Shown here: piece by piece, positions 8,691-18,018 of the stretch | How positions within the stretch are numbered: the first letter of the stretch is position 1 | Layout: each line of letters starts with the position of its first letter | DNA from: Klebsiella pneumoniae | Lineage (GTDB): Bacteria; Pseudomonadota; Gammaproteobacteria; Pseudomonadales; Pseudohongiellaceae | Length of the DNA stretch: 64,000 bases | Direction of reading: 5' to 3' | NCBI GenBank assembly: GCA_945869725.1 | Contig: CAMBPO010000007.1 | Location: 4,273 to 68,272 of the forward strand | Program-made: the position numbers and the translations under genes | The notes under the pieces: generated by a model | The model's database searches: none | What the model was told of the DNA's origin: nothing | What the model saw: the letters and a program-made list of their open reading frames with translations, nothing else

Positions 8691-9719
8691 GTGCGTGTCC
8701 TGCTCAGCCTTTTAATGATTGTTTTAGCCGTTTCCTGCTCTTCGCTCGGAGAGGAACGCGATGAATTCGCCAACCTTTCCACTGAAGAACAGTTTTATCG
8801 CGATGCCAATCGCCAGTTAAATTCGTCCAATTTTACTGGCGCTGTCAGGACGTATGAGGCTCTCGAGTCTCGTTTTCCGTTTGGTCAGTATGCAGCGCAG
8901 GCGCAGATTGAACTGATTTACGCCAACTTTCGCAGCGGGAATGTCGAAGGCGCCCGAGCTGCAGCCGACCGCTTTATCCGACTCCACCCAGATCACCCCA
9001 GCATCGACTATGCGTACTATTTAAAAGGCGTTGCCTCTTTTACAGAGAATTCTGGGTTTGTGAGCAGGTTTTTACCAACTGACGCGTCCAAGCGTGACAT
9101 TACCCGGGCTCGGGACGCGTTCACTGAATTTTCGTTGCTGCTCGCCCTCTACCCCGACAGTGACTATGCCGCTGATGCGCAGGCTCGGATGATTTTCCTG
9201 CGAAATAGCCTTGCAGATTATGAAATTCATGTCTCAACGTATTACCTCGAACGCCGTGGTTACATCGCAGCACTCAACCGTGCACGATATGTTGTCGAGA
9301 ATTTCCAGGGCAGCCCTGCGGTGGCTGATGCTGTGTCGATTATGGCCGAATGTTATCTGCGTCTGGGTCTTGATGATCTGGCTGACACATCGGTGGCCTT
9401 GCTAAAGACCAATTTCCCCGAGCATCCCTCACTGGACTCGCAAGGCAATTTTGTCGTTCGTAACGATGTAACCAATCCTTCAATGTTATACACCATGAGC
9501 TTCGGATTGTTGGGCAGTAATGCTGATAACACTCCTTTAGCGCCCACAACACGCCCGAATCCATCCATAGCGCCAGATAGCGCGACGCCCAATACCGGGC
9601 GGTCTTTGCTGAACATCCTGACAATGGGCAGGTTCGGAAGTAACAGTCCGATGATTATGCCCGATGAAGTACCTCCGGTCTCACCAACAGATGAGCTACC
9701 CGACAACACACAGCAGTGA
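8691..9719 (+). CDS. bamD: Outer-membrane assembly lipoprotein BamD
   Basis: Essential TPR lipoprotein of the BAM complex that folds beta-barrel proteins into the outer membrane. I choose the GTG at 8691, with GGAG 7 bases upstream; this gives a compact lipoprotein signal peptide ending at the lipobox LAVSC. Five TPR-like repeats follow (EEQFYRDANRQLNSSNF, ARAAADRFIRLHPDHPSIDYAYYLKGVA). At 342 residues it is about 100 longer than E. coli BamD. The extra part is a C-terminal Pro/Ser/Thr/Asn-rich tail after residue 250, with repeated PTTRPNPS / PPVSPTDE style segments and no recognisable domain. The divergence from rluD is conserved. Confidence 0.95.
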   Translation: MRVLLSLLMIVLAVSCSSLGEERDEFANLSTEEQFYRDANRQLNSSNFTGAVRTYEALESRFPFGQYAAQAQIELIYANFRSGNVEGARAAADRFIRLHPDHPSIDYAYYLKGVASFTENSGFVSRFLPTDASKRDITRARDAFTEFSLLLALYPDSDYAADAQARMIFLRNSLADYEIHVSTYYLERRGYIAALNRARYVVENFQGSPAVADAVSIMAECYLRLGLDDLADTSVALLKTNFPEHPSLDSQGNFVVRNDVTNPSMLYTMSFGLLGSNADNTPLAPTTRPNPSIAPDSATPNTGRSLLNILTMGRFGSNSPMIMPDEVPPVSPTDELPDNTQQ

Positions 9720-9757
9720 ATGGCATCAACACTTGCCAAGCAAGTGAATACTGTTTT

Positions 9758-10348
9758 TCATGATTCGTAGCTCTCTGGAAAGAAGTGGCGCTCGATGGAC
9801 TCAATCAGGACGTGTATCACTTTGATGTGCACCTCCTGAATGCGATCGGCATACGCGCTGGCGCCGGTACTGATATCAACGGTCGCCATCATGCCCAGCT
9901 CAGTTCCAGACGCCCCGGTCAGACTGATCACCGCAACGCCATTTGCGAGAGCATAGTCAGCCGCTTTGATCACATTATTGCTGCGACCACTGGTGCTGAT
10001 TGCCATTAAACAATCGCCTGGTTTGGCTCTGGCTTCAAGGTAACGAGAAAACACATAGTCATAACCATAATCATTGGCAACACAGCTTAGATGGCCGGGA
10101 TCACTGATGGCAGTCGCAGCCAGCGGGGCGCGATTTTTACGGTACCTCCCAGTCAATTCTTCAGCAAAATGCATGGCATCACTCATTGATCCGCCATTGC
10201 CGCATGCGTAGATAGCTCCGCCACTTTCCAGCGTTTTCACCAACACGCTCACAGCGTTGTCAATCGACTGTAGATTGTCATCAGACGCCAGAAAGCGCTG
10301 CAGGTAGTCCAGCGACTGCTCCAATGTTTCCAGAATGTGTTGTCTCAT
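9758..10348 (-). CDS. gmhA: Sedoheptulose-7-phosphate isomerase (GmhA family)
   Basis: SIS-domain protein of 196 residues. GmhA makes D-glycero-D-manno-heptose 7-phosphate for LPS inner core. It keeps CGNGGSMSDAMHFAEELTGRYR, with the catalytic Glu region, AISTSGRSNNV for phosphate binding, and ADRIQEVHIKVIHVLIE with the catalytic His. The Met in GGSMSD replaces the His of E. coli GmhA. That substitution, and the similarity of DiaA (which binds DnaA), leave some doubt about function. It lies downstream of nadE with a 12-base gap and convergent with bamD. No other heptose genes are nearby. Confidence 0.82.
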   Translation of the reverse strand: MRQHILETLEQSLDYLQRFLASDDNLQSIDNAVSVLVKTLESGGAIYACGNGGSMSDAMHFAEELTGRYRKNRAPLAATAISDPGHLSCVANDYGYDYVFSRYLEARAKPGDCLMAISTSGRSNNVIKAADYALANGVAVISLTGASGTELGMMATVDISTGASAYADRIQEVHIKVIHVLIESIERHFFPESYES

Positions 10349-10360
10349 GACGTGCAGCCC

Positions 10361-12013
10361 CTAATTGACAGCTTTCCAGCCCTGTGTATTGGGATATCGA
10401 CGATCTCTGCCAAATCCGCGTTCTGTCAACCGCACCCCGGGAGCGCTTTGACGACGTTTGTATTCGTTCATGTCTACCAGCCTGATTACCCGCAGGACTT
10501 CATCGGCATCAAAACCAAGCGCAGTGATATCGGCAGCGCTCAAGTCCTGTTCCACATAATAGGCCAGAATCTTGTCAAGACGTTCATAAGGAGGCAGGTT
10601 GTCATCATCACGTTGGCCGGGCGCCAACTCGGCAGTGGGTGGCCGGTCGATAACCTGCTGGGGAATAATCAGTCCTTCACCGTCATTCAGTGCGCACGCG
10701 TTCCGGTAGCGAGCCAACGCATAAACAAACATTTTGCTGGCATCTTTTAGTACACCAAAACCACCCGCCATATCGCCGTACAATGTGCAATAACCGACGG
10801 CAACTTCGCTCTTGTTGCCGGTCGTTAACACCAGTGCTCCTTTTTTGTTCGAAATGGCCATCAGCATAACGCCGCGACATCTTGCCTGAATGTTCTGCTC
10901 GGCCAGCCCTGAAGGCAATCCGGCAAACTCGTCTGACAATGCCGACATAAAGGCATTAAAACTCTCTTGAATGGAGATGATGCTGAAGTTCACCGACAAA
11001 CGTTCTGCCTGTTGCTTTGCCAAACGAATGCTCAGATCAGAGGTGAAAGTAAACGGCATCATCACGGCAGAGACGCGATCAGCGCCGATGGCATCAACTG
11101 CCACCGCCAGTGTCAGTGCCGAATCGATGCCTCCGGATAATCCAAGCAACACAGACTTGAAGTGGTTTTTGCTGACATAGTCACGAAGCCCCAGAACCAT
11201 TGCCTGATAACTGCGCTGTTCCACGGATGGCAATGCGTGGTGAGCTGACAGGCGCGTCGTCAGTCGTTTTCCCTGATCGATCTCAAAGCTGACGGCAATC
11301 AACGCTTCAGCAAAACCCGGCCCGGGCACACTGACATTGCCGGACGCGTCCGATACCAGGGAGTAACCATCAAACACCAGCTCATCCTGACCGCCAACCA
11401 GGTTGACATACACAATTGGCACAGCAGCTTGTACTGATCGCTCTCGTAACAGATCAATGCGCTGCTCGAGCTTGAATTGACTGAACGGTGAGGCATTGAT
11501 GTTGACCAGCAGATCGGCGCCAGCCTGCGATATCTGCTGAATCGGGGAACTGTTCCACAGATCTTCACAGATTGTGAACCCGATCTTTATACCTTTGATG
11601 GTCGTCAGGCACGGCTGGTGGCCAGGAGAAAAATACCGCAGCTCGTCAAACACCTGATAATTAGGCAGGTGCTGCTTGTAGTAGCGTGCCACGCATTCTC
11701 CATCAACGATAACGGACAGCGCGTTGTAAAGCTTACCCTGATCATGCTGAGGATGGCCGATGATTAATGCCGCCGGGATACGTGCCTGTTGAATAGCAGT
11801 TAACGCGGCGTCAATGCGTTCTTGCAGGGCAGGGCGTAACAACAAATCTTCAGGCGGATAGGAGGTTAGCGCCAACTCCGGAAACACAACCAGATCGGCG
11901 TCATAGCTGGCAACCGCCTCCTGAGAAATGCGGATAATACGCTCGGCATTTCCCTTGATATCACCGACCAACAAATTGATCTGTGCCATCACCACTATCA
12001 ACTGACCGTCCAT
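10361..12013 (-). CDS. nadE: Glutamine-dependent NAD+ synthetase
   Basis: Amidates nicotinic acid adenine dinucleotide to NAD+. The N-terminal nitrilase-type glutaminase domain shows the Glu-Lys-Cys triad in FPELALTSYPPEDLLLR, YYKQHLPNY and GFTICEDLW. The C-terminal synthetase domain has the P-loop-like GLSGGIDSALTLAVA and TTGNKSEVAVGYCTLYGDM. At 550 residues it is the usual two-domain form, so it can use glutamine directly. The ATG has GAGGTAAGG just upstream. It is followed closely by gmhA. Confidence 0.97.
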   Translation of the reverse strand: MDGQLIVVMAQINLLVGDIKGNAERIIRISQEAVASYDADLVVFPELALTSYPPEDLLLRPALQERIDAALTAIQQARIPAALIIGHPQHDQGKLYNALSVIVDGECVARYYKQHLPNYQVFDELRYFSPGHQPCLTTIKGIKIGFTICEDLWNSSPIQQISQAGADLLVNINASPFSQFKLEQRIDLLRERSVQAAVPIVYVNLVGGQDELVFDGYSLVSDASGNVSVPGPGFAEALIAVSFEIDQGKRLTTRLSAHHALPSVEQRSYQAMVLGLRDYVSKNHFKSVLLGLSGGIDSALTLAVAVDAIGADRVSAVMMPFTFTSDLSIRLAKQQAERLSVNFSIISIQESFNAFMSALSDEFAGLPSGLAEQNIQARCRGVMLMAISNKKGALVLTTGNKSEVAVGYCTLYGDMAGGFGVLKDASKMFVYALARYRNACALNDGEGLIIPQQVIDRPPTAELAPGQRDDDNLPPYERLDKILAYYVEQDLSAADITALGFDADEVLRVIRLVDMNEYKRRQSAPGVRLTERGFGRDRRYPNTQGWKAVN

Positions 12014-12088
12014 CCTTACCTCTGTAAGACCCGTTGTTCATGTCCGCATACGCCATCTATTTCTATGCCTATTGTCGTTAAAGCACGC

Positions 12089-13240
12089 TCACAAGTAAAT
12101 TCGAGATCCAAAGCTGGATGATTGCCGCAACAAAGCCGGATCGTACGGTGACGGATCAATATCTGTTTTACGCCCGAGAATGATATCCACCAGCAGCCGA
12201 GCGGAGGCTGGCGCCAGCACCAGGCCGTTGCGGAAGTGCCCAGCGTTTATATACACATTATCCAAGCCGTGGATTTTTCCAATAAAAGGGACACCTCCCG
12301 GTGAACCCGGGCGTAACCCAGCCCACTGAGCGACCACCTCTGCATCTTGCAAGGCCGGCAACAGACTGACAGCGCTGGCCGACAGGCTGAGACGGGCAGA
12401 TTTAGTGCTGGTTTTGTCAAAACCGCAATACTCCAGGGTGCTACCAACCAAGATCAGATTATCCTCACGGGGAATCAGGTACCGGCCAGCACTCAGTAAA
12501 ATGCTGCGCAGCAACGGCCTCTCTGTGCGATACAACAACATCTCACCCTTGACCGGCTCTATCTGCACAGGATCAGCGGATGGCATCGCCGCAATCAACT
12601 GCCCCGCCCAGGCACCTGCTGTCACAATGATCCGGCCAGCGTGTACCTGCAGCAATTGACCCGCATTATTGACGTGAGCCCCAATCACTTCGGAGCCCGT
12701 TGTTACCAATGAAACAAACTCGCAATGCTCTCGCAGTTCGGCAGCCGCTGAGCCCAGAACGGACGCGCGAAGAGCCTGCAGCAAGCGCGGATTCCGGACA
12801 TTGGCAACTGAAGGCATCCACATGGCATGACGACTGCCCGGGGCCAATGCGCTTTCGCGGGCGTAAATCTCATTTTCGCCCCACGCTCTGATATCGCGTT
12901 TATGCCGCTGCGACCAGTCCAGAGCCTGTTGACGGTCATGCGTCTCCAACATTAACAGACCACACGCCCGATACTCCGGATCGATACCAGTTTCCGCAAG
13001 CAATTGTGTAGTCAACTCGGGATATACACGCTGTGCCTGACTTGCCAAGGCAGTTACTGCATCACAGTAGCGCCAGGGATAAAGGGGAGAAACAATCCCG
13101 CCTCCAGCCCACGAGGCTTCTTTGCCCGACTGACCGCGATCAATCAGACAAACACTCGCCCCTTCCGCTAGCAACTCTCTTGCTACCAGTAATCCGGATA
13201 TCCCGGCGCCCACGATCAGGAAATCAACCAAAAAAAGCAC
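12089..13240 (-). CDS. thiO: FAD-dependent glycine oxidase, ThiO-like
   Basis: DAO-family flavoenzyme. ThiO oxidises glycine to the imine used for the thiazole ring of thiamine. The N-terminal dinucleotide fold is VGAGISGLLVARELL; further on are SWAGGGIVSPLYPW, ARIIVTAGAWAG-type and EPVKGEMLLY segments, and the C-terminal GHFRNGLVLAPA that closes the FAD site. The GTG at 13240 has its SD-like ATGGGG too close; the TTG at 13231 fits it better. No other thi genes are in the window, so the substrate is inferred from family resemblance. Confidence 0.85.
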   Translation of the reverse strand: MLFLVDFLIVGAGISGLLVARELLAEGASVCLIDRGQSGKEASWAGGGIVSPLYPWRYCDAVTALASQAQRVYPELTTQLLAETGIDPEYRACGLLMLETHDRQQALDWSQRHKRDIRAWGENEIYARESALAPGSRHAMWMPSVANVRNPRLLQALRASVLGSAAAELREHCEFVSLVTTGSEVIGAHVNNAGQLLQVHAGRIIVTAGAWAGQLIAAMPSADPVQIEPVKGEMLLYRTERPLLRSILLSAGRYLIPREDNLILVGSTLEYCGFDKTSTKSARLSLSASAVSLLPALQDAEVVAQWAGLRPGSPGGVPFIGKIHGLDNVYINAGHFRNGLVLAPASARLLVDIILGRKTDIDPSPYDPALLRQSSSFGSRIYL

Positions 13241-13325
13241 CCCATCAGATCAACTGCTAGACTGAATACAGAGCCACGCAACATGTCATTTAGTTTGCTG
13301 ATCTCAAGAACAGGACAAACAATTT

Positions 13326-13937
13326 ATGAAACAAGCTTACAGACTCACGGCCAAACCCCGGAAATTCTGCCGCGGTTTTACCCTGATGGAGTTAATCCTG
13401 ACTGTCGCCCTTCTGGCAATACTTGCTCAACTCTCACTGCCAGCTATGGATTTTCATCAACGCACTGAAGCGGATCGGGTATTCATGCAATTGTCTGCGC
13501 TGCTGACCAGTGCCAGGGCCCACTCCATCGCAACACACTCGGTAACGGTCATTTGTCCCAGCGATGGCGGCTCTGATTGTGACAGCAACTGGAGTGCAGG
13601 AGCAATTGCGTTTGCGGACTCCGACAATAATCGCCAACGCAGCGTCGACGAAGCGCTGATTGAGCTGATTGACTGGACAGCAGATAACCGCCGTCAATCT
13701 TCCCCGCTAAGAGGCACATTGCTCTGGCGCGCCTTTGGCAACCGCCAGTCCATCCGCGTCGATGAACTTGGACTATTGCATGATCAAAACGGCAGTTTTA
13801 CCTGGTGTCCTGCCGAGCAAACCGGACATACCGCTCATCAAATGGTTATCAATTCAGCGGGGCGTATTCGACTAGCAACCGATTCCAACAAGGACGGACA
13901 GCGGGAAGACAGCCAAGGCAGGCCGCTGACCTGCTGA
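13326..13937 (+). CDS. Type IV minor pilin, FimT/FimU (GspH) family
   Basis: Prepilin of 203 residues. A basic 17-residue leader ends in KFCRG, then the mature helix starts with FTLMELILTVALLAILAQL, with Glu at +5 as prepilin peptidase substrates have. The C-terminal GspH-like domain carries four Cys, probably two disulfides. Minor pilins of this family prime pilus or pseudopilus assembly at the inner membrane. It is alone on the plus strand and convergent with pilVWX, unlike the usual fimU-pilVWX order. Confidence 0.82.
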   Translation: MKQAYRLTAKPRKFCRGFTLMELILTVALLAILAQLSLPAMDFHQRTEADRVFMQLSALLTSARAHSIATHSVTVICPSDGGSDCDSNWSAGAIAFADSDNNRQRSVDEALIELIDWTADNRRQSSPLRGTLLWRAFGNRQSIRVDELGLLHDQNGSFTWCPAEQTGHTAHQMVINSAGRIRLATDSNKDGQREDSQGRPLTC

Positions 13938-13957
13938 CCTGGCCTCTCTCAGGACAA

Positions 13958-14467
13958 TCAGTTCAGCAATACAGAGCCACGCTGCCAGAGCCTGTGCCTG
14001 GACAAAAAACTGGCCTGCTCACAATCTTGACGGCTTTCACAACAAACCCACCAGTAAGAACTGAGCCGCAACGCATGGTCGCCCGAATCACTGGCTGGTG
14101 ACGCATGCACGGTAAACAGCAAACCACACTGCTCGGTGTCAAACTCTTCTTGTGTCCAGAGTTCGGCAAAAGTCGCTGTTGATGCGCTGGTGTTACCTGA
14201 CGCCTGTGCGGATGACCAATAAGATATCGTTGCAGCTAAGCCCAGTGTGCTCAGTTGATGCCAGACCTCTTGTTCTGTCTGAATTAACTGACTATCAGCA
14301 TCTGTGAGCAAGCTGCCATGCTGAGCATAGGCAATTGTCATTTTCTGCCCCATTCCAGAGACTTCAATTGATGTTAATGCCATGATCGACAGTGCCGCCA
14401 GAAACACCATACAAATAATCAGCACAGAACCAAAACAGTGTCTGACCGGACAGCCGAGTCGACTCAT
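13958..14467 (-). CDS. pilX: Type IV pilus minor pilin PilX-like
   Basis: 169 residues. The N-terminal hydrophobic helix, after CFG, reads SVLIICMVFLAALSIMALTSIEV and lacks Glu at +5, as is usual for PilX. EVSGMGQKM and a Cys-containing C-terminal domain follow. It starts inside the pilW stop (ATGA overlap), so it is the last gene of a translationally coupled pilV-pilW-pilX unit. There is no pilY1 or pilE after it. Sequence similarity is confined to the helix, so the name rests on position and that helix. Confidence 0.75.
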   Translation of the reverse strand: MSRLGCPVRHCFGSVLIICMVFLAALSIMALTSIEVSGMGQKMTIAYAQHGSLLTDADSQLIQTEQEVWHQLSTLGLAATISYWSSAQASGNTSASTATFAELWTQEEFDTEQCGLLFTVHASPASDSGDHALRLSSYWWVCCESRQDCEQASFLSRHRLWQRGSVLLN

Positions 14468-15195
14468 CGCTCTAAACTCCCTTGCCTGGAAGCAACAGTA
14501 AAGGCAACTGTGCCGGCCGCGGCAGTAGCCGATGATGCCGCTGTCAGTGTTACCTCAAACTCCACGGCAACAATATTCCACCAGTTACTGATGTCTTGAG
14601 GTTCTACGCCAGTCACATAACGCAACGCACTGCCACTGGCTTGCGTTGTGGTGATAGTCAGTGAAGGCACAAGATGACTGACACCCTCTACCAATTCTTC
14701 GGACGCAGAGAATCTGCCGTCACTCAACTGCCGGCGGCGAAACAGGGATGGTGAATGAGCCGTATTGCCCGCCCGATACCAGAGGAAAAACACATCAGCG
14801 ATAACGCCAGGACAACATGACTGCCTGATCCAAAACAGGTAAGAACCCGGCACAGCGGGTGGCGCCACAATGGGAGCGGAAGAGCCCTGCTCCCAGATTA
14901 GCAAGGGTGGCCGGCACAAATTGCCAACGTTAATTCCCGGGCAAGACAGCACTGAAGGCGATGACGGCATCGTTGAGGGGTGAGTATACATAGCGTCACG
15001 CACACTGTGACTGAGCAAATGCCTGACTGATTCAGATTTTTGCAACAGCTGGCTCAAGTCCTGCTGCTCCAGCGCGATCCGGTTGCTGAGTACAAACAAT
15101 TGCAGAATCACCATTAGCAAACCCATCGCAATAGTGCTGCTGATGAGCAACTCCAGCAAAGTAAGACCTGAATGCCTGAGTAGAACGGGTTTCAT
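14464..15195 (-). CDS. pilW: Type IV pilus minor pilin PilW-like
   Basis: 243 residues. The short leader MKPVLLRHSG is followed by LTLLELLISSTIAMGLLMVIL, so residue +1 is Leu instead of the usual Phe or Met, while Glu +5 is kept. The large C-terminal part matches PilW in length and in its position between pilV and pilX. It overlaps both neighbours by ATGA. PilW is part of the minor-pilin tip complex that starts pilus assembly. Confidence 0.8.
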   Translation of the reverse strand: MKPVLLRHSGLTLLELLISSTIAMGLLMVILQLFVLSNRIALEQQDLSQLLQKSESVRHLLSHSVRDAMYTHPSTMPSSPSVLSCPGINVGNLCRPPLLIWEQGSSAPIVAPPAVPGSYLFWIRQSCCPGVIADVFFLWYRAGNTAHSPSLFRRRQLSDGRFSASEELVEGVSHLVPSLTITTTQASGSALRYVTGVEPQDISNWWNIVAVEFEVTLTAASSATAAAGTVAFTVASRQGSLER

Positions 15196-15707
15196 AACCC
15201 TATCCGGGCAATGACAGGTTCATCCGCATCTGCTAACCAGTTGATGGTAACTTGCCAGACCACCGTGAGGTGTTGCTGCTCTCGGTTGATTGTGACCTCA
15301 GCACCCGGCAACCGGGCCACAGCATTCTGCCGCCAGATCCACAACTGACGCCGTGCGTAATGTTCGGCTGAACACGGTGCTTCCATTGAACAAACATGCG
15401 TTGATACTGAGGTGCTGTTGAGTGAAAATTCGTCAAGCCTTCGAAATTCCTCAGGCGCACTACGTACTCGTTCTGATAAATCCATCACCAGAAGAAATGC
15501 GCTTTGTCGCTGTGATGCGGCGTGTGTTAGCAGCAAACCATAATTATGTAACTGCAGAACACTGGTGACACCGAGGCTGAGGATAATGGCTGTTGCCAAA
15601 ACTTCCATCAGGGTGGCACCTTTTTGAGTGCCAACCATCTCACTGCAAACCATTTGCCTGCGCAACACCGCTGAATGAGGGTTGTCCGGCAGAATCCCTT
15701 TGCCCAC
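15192..15707 (-). CDS. pilV: Type IV pilus minor pilin PilV-like
   Basis: Prepilin with the helix ATLMEVLATAIILSLGVTSVLQLHNYG, typical of PilV. The residue after the cleavage Gly is Ala. I choose the GTG at 15707: it has a perfect AGGAGG (15720-15715) at 7 bases spacing, giving an unusually long 30-residue leader (MGKGILPDNPH..). Internal ATGs at 15653 and 15638 would give ordinary short leaders but have no good ribosome site. It is the first gene of the pilVWX operon. Confidence 0.8.
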   Translation of the reverse strand: MGKGILPDNPHSAVLRRQMVCSEMVGTQKGATLMEVLATAIILSLGVTSVLQLHNYGLLLTHAASQRQSAFLLVMDLSERVRSAPEEFRRLDEFSLNSTSVSTHVCSMEAPCSAEHYARRQLWIWRQNAVARLPGAEVTINREQQHLTVVWQVTINWLADADEPVIARIGL

Positions 15708-15837
15708 GTTGCGTCCTCCTGACACTGCTACTGAAGGAGTATAGTGTAGCGCCGCGGCTGTTTTGCAATTTCTAAACTAAGCTACCTATAATCCGCGCCT
15801 TCTTAACACCGACTCTCGGCGATCAGGTCGATAAGAC

Positions 15838-16596
15838 ATGGAATACGATATTGTTTTGCTGGGGGTACTGGTACTGCTCGGCATGATTGCCGGTTGGATT
15901 AATACCCTCGCAGGGGGAGGCTCTAATCTGACTCTGCCTATGCTGATGGTTATGGGTCTGCCGGCTGATGTGGCAAACGCGACCAATCGGGTGGGGGTAT
16001 TGCTGCAAAGTGTGGTGGCTGTCCGCGGATTTCATCATTACGGCAGGCTGGATACGCCCTCAATTGTGCCCATTCTGGTGCCCAATCTGATTGGCGGAGT
16101 CTTCGGGGCGTGTCTGGCGGCCGTGACACCCGACGCGGCACTTAAACCATTGTTGTTGGGTACCGTGCTCACCATGTCCGTCATTATTTTGATTAAACCC
16201 GGTTTTTTGGCGCCGGAACCCGGCACACCGGTCAGGTCAGTCAGCGAACATCGCGGTGCGTGGTGGGGATTAGTCCTTGCTGGTATTTATGGTGGTTTTG
16301 TGCAGGCAGGAGTCGGGTTTATCTTACTGGCCGCTCTGGCGGGAGGACTACGATACGATCTGGTCCGCGCCAATGCACTGAAAATGGTCTGTTCAATTGC
16401 TGTGACTACCGTTTCGCTGGCAATTTTTATCTGGTTTGATCAGGTTGAATGGATACCCGGTCTGATCTTGGCGGTTGGCACCATGACCGGCAGTTATTTC
16501 AGCGTGAGGTTTGCCGTTCGTGTCAGCCAGAACACAATCAAATGGTTTTTATTTGTCATGACACTGGTGTCATGCGTTGCTGCTATATTTTTCTAA
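15838..16596 (+). CDS. TSUP / TauE-SafE family membrane permease
   Basis: 252-residue integral membrane protein with about eight predicted helices and the duplicated TSUP motif: GMIAGWINTLAGGGSNLTLPML near the N-terminus and GIYGGFVQAGVGFILLAAL in the middle. Members export or import sulfite, sulfoacetate or other small organo-sulfur and organic anions. No sulfur genes surround it, so the substrate is unknown. Its stop overlaps the 3' end of the convergent sensor kinase gene by 4 bases. Confidence 0.88.
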   Translation: MEYDIVLLGVLVLLGMIAGWINTLAGGGSNLTLPMLMVMGLPADVANATNRVGVLLQSVVAVRGFHHYGRLDTPSIVPILVPNLIGGVFGACLAAVTPDAALKPLLLGTVLTMSVIILIKPGFLAPEPGTPVRSVSEHRGAWWGLVLAGIYGGFVQAGVGFILLAALAGGLRYDLVRANALKMVCSIAVTTVSLAIFIWFDQVEWIPGLILAVGTMTGSYFSVRFAVRVSQNTIKWFLFVMTLVSCVAAIFF

Positions 16597-18017
16597 ACCT
16601 GCACGCGGATATTGCCCAACAGTATTGAAATAGCCGCACCACCTAGCATTTGACTGCGCTCCACGGTGATTCTGCCTCCGTAACTCTGCACAATATCTGC
16701 AACTACCGCCAATCCGATACCCTGTCCCTGTGCCAGCGTATCAAGCCTTACTCCGCGCTGCAGAACACGATCGCTGTCTTCCTGTCCAATTCCAGCGCCA
16801 TTATCCTCGACAATCAATTGCAACCGCTGCGGTGAGTCACTGACCAGTGCGCAACTGACATTCACCTTGCCATATCCATACTTGCAGGCGTTATCCAACA
16901 AATTGCCCAGTAACTCCATCAGGTCACGCTCATCACCCAAAAACAACAACCGCGCATCGATTTGCTGCCCAAATTCAACTGACTTGCTGGCATACACCTT
17001 TTCAAGCGCACGGCAGATCTTCGAAGCAGTGTCCTTGATGTTGACCTGGCTGGCCAGACTGCCAACGGCTCCAGACCTCACGGCTCTCTGTAACTGATAA
17101 CTGATAATTTGATTCATGCGGTCGAGTTGTTCCTGCACCATTGCCACACGCTCTATGCGCTCTGCGTGTTGCAAAGATGGTTCAGCACTGGCCGATACTT
17201 CTCCCTGTATCACCGCCAATGGCGTCTTCAGACTGTGCGCCAGATCCCCAAGAGTGGTGCGATAACGCGTCTGTTGTTTGCGCTCGGACTGTATCAGCAA
17301 GTTAAGATTCTGCGTTACCGAACTAAGCTCGCTGGGATAATCGTTTCCCAGAGACTCCGCGTGTCCGCTTTCAATAAGCGCCAGATCACGCGCCAATTTG
17401 CGCAGAGGTGACAGTCCCCAGCGCAGCAGCAGTAACAGCGAGACCAGCAGCAACGCAGCAAGCGCTCCAAACCAGGAAAACAGACTGGTGCGGAATTCAG
17501 TCACTTCTGCCAGATAAGAGTCTGCAGACTCCAGCACCCTGAACACAATGGCTTGTGGCCGGTTCTCCCATGTCACTGCGTAGCTGATTTGAAAATACTC
17601 AATCTGCCCGACATCTGAGACAACACGACTGAAACGGGTCTCGCCGCGAGACAGATCGCCCTCTGGGTTGTCAATTTGCAGCGCTGCCGGCAGCGTAAAC
17701 TCCAGCGCCGACTGTGTGCGCAACAACTCACCTTGATCAGGGCTGCTGATCAATCCATACAACCCACTGTTTAATTGACTGAAGCGTGGCTCACGCAGAT
17801 TTTCACTGACATAAAATGCTCCGGCATCTTCATCAACAGCTGCCAGTAAACCGTAAAGCTGAGCCTGCAGCTGCTCAGTAACCCCGGTTTCCAGACTGTT
17901 GCGAAACGCCCTGTCGAGCACAAAGCCAGTTAAACCCAGAAACGCAGTCAGTAGCAGCGTCACTGCCAATAGCAGTCGTGTTTGCAGGGAGTAGCCGGCA
18001 CCTTGCCCTGACGACAT
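16593..18017 (-). CDS. phoQ: PhoQ-like sensor histidine kinase
   Basis: 474 residues. TM helix at about 14-34, a periplasmic sensor domain of about 145 residues with an acidic stretch VDEDAG, a second TM helix at about 180-199, a HAMP-like linker, then the dimerisation domain with the phospho-acceptor His in LAHSLKTPLAV (about residue 261). The ATPase domain has the N box LLDNACKYG (about 372-380) and the glycine boxes EDNGAGIG and GQGIGLAVV. It starts 1 base after the regulator stop. The fold and its pairing with a PhoP-like regulator suggest sensing of divalent cations or envelope stress; that is inference. Confidence 0.82.
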   Translation of the reverse strand: MSSGQGAGYSLQTRLLLAVTLLLTAFLGLTGFVLDRAFRNSLETGVTEQLQAQLYGLLAAVDEDAGAFYVSENLREPRFSQLNSGLYGLISSPDQGELLRTQSALEFTLPAALQIDNPEGDLSRGETRFSRVVSDVGQIEYFQISYAVTWENRPQAIVFRVLESADSYLAEVTEFRTSLFSWFGALAALLLVSLLLLLRWGLSPLRKLARDLALIESGHAESLGNDYPSELSSVTQNLNLLIQSERKQQTRYRTTLGDLAHSLKTPLAVIQGEVSASAEPSLQHAERIERVAMVQEQLDRMNQIISYQLQRAVRSGAVGSLASQVNIKDTASKICRALEKVYASKSVEFGQQIDARLLFLGDERDLMELLGNLLDNACKYGYGKVNVSCALVSDSPQRLQLIVEDNGAGIGQEDSDRVLQRGVRLDTLAQGQGIGLAVVADIVQSYGGRITVERSQMLGGAAISILLGNIRVQV

Positions 18018-18018
18018 G

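Noticed and set aside
12247..13240. Possible frameshift at the thiO 5' end
   Set aside because: The FAD motif is in frame with the rest; only the choice between GTG at 13240 and TTG at 13231 is open.
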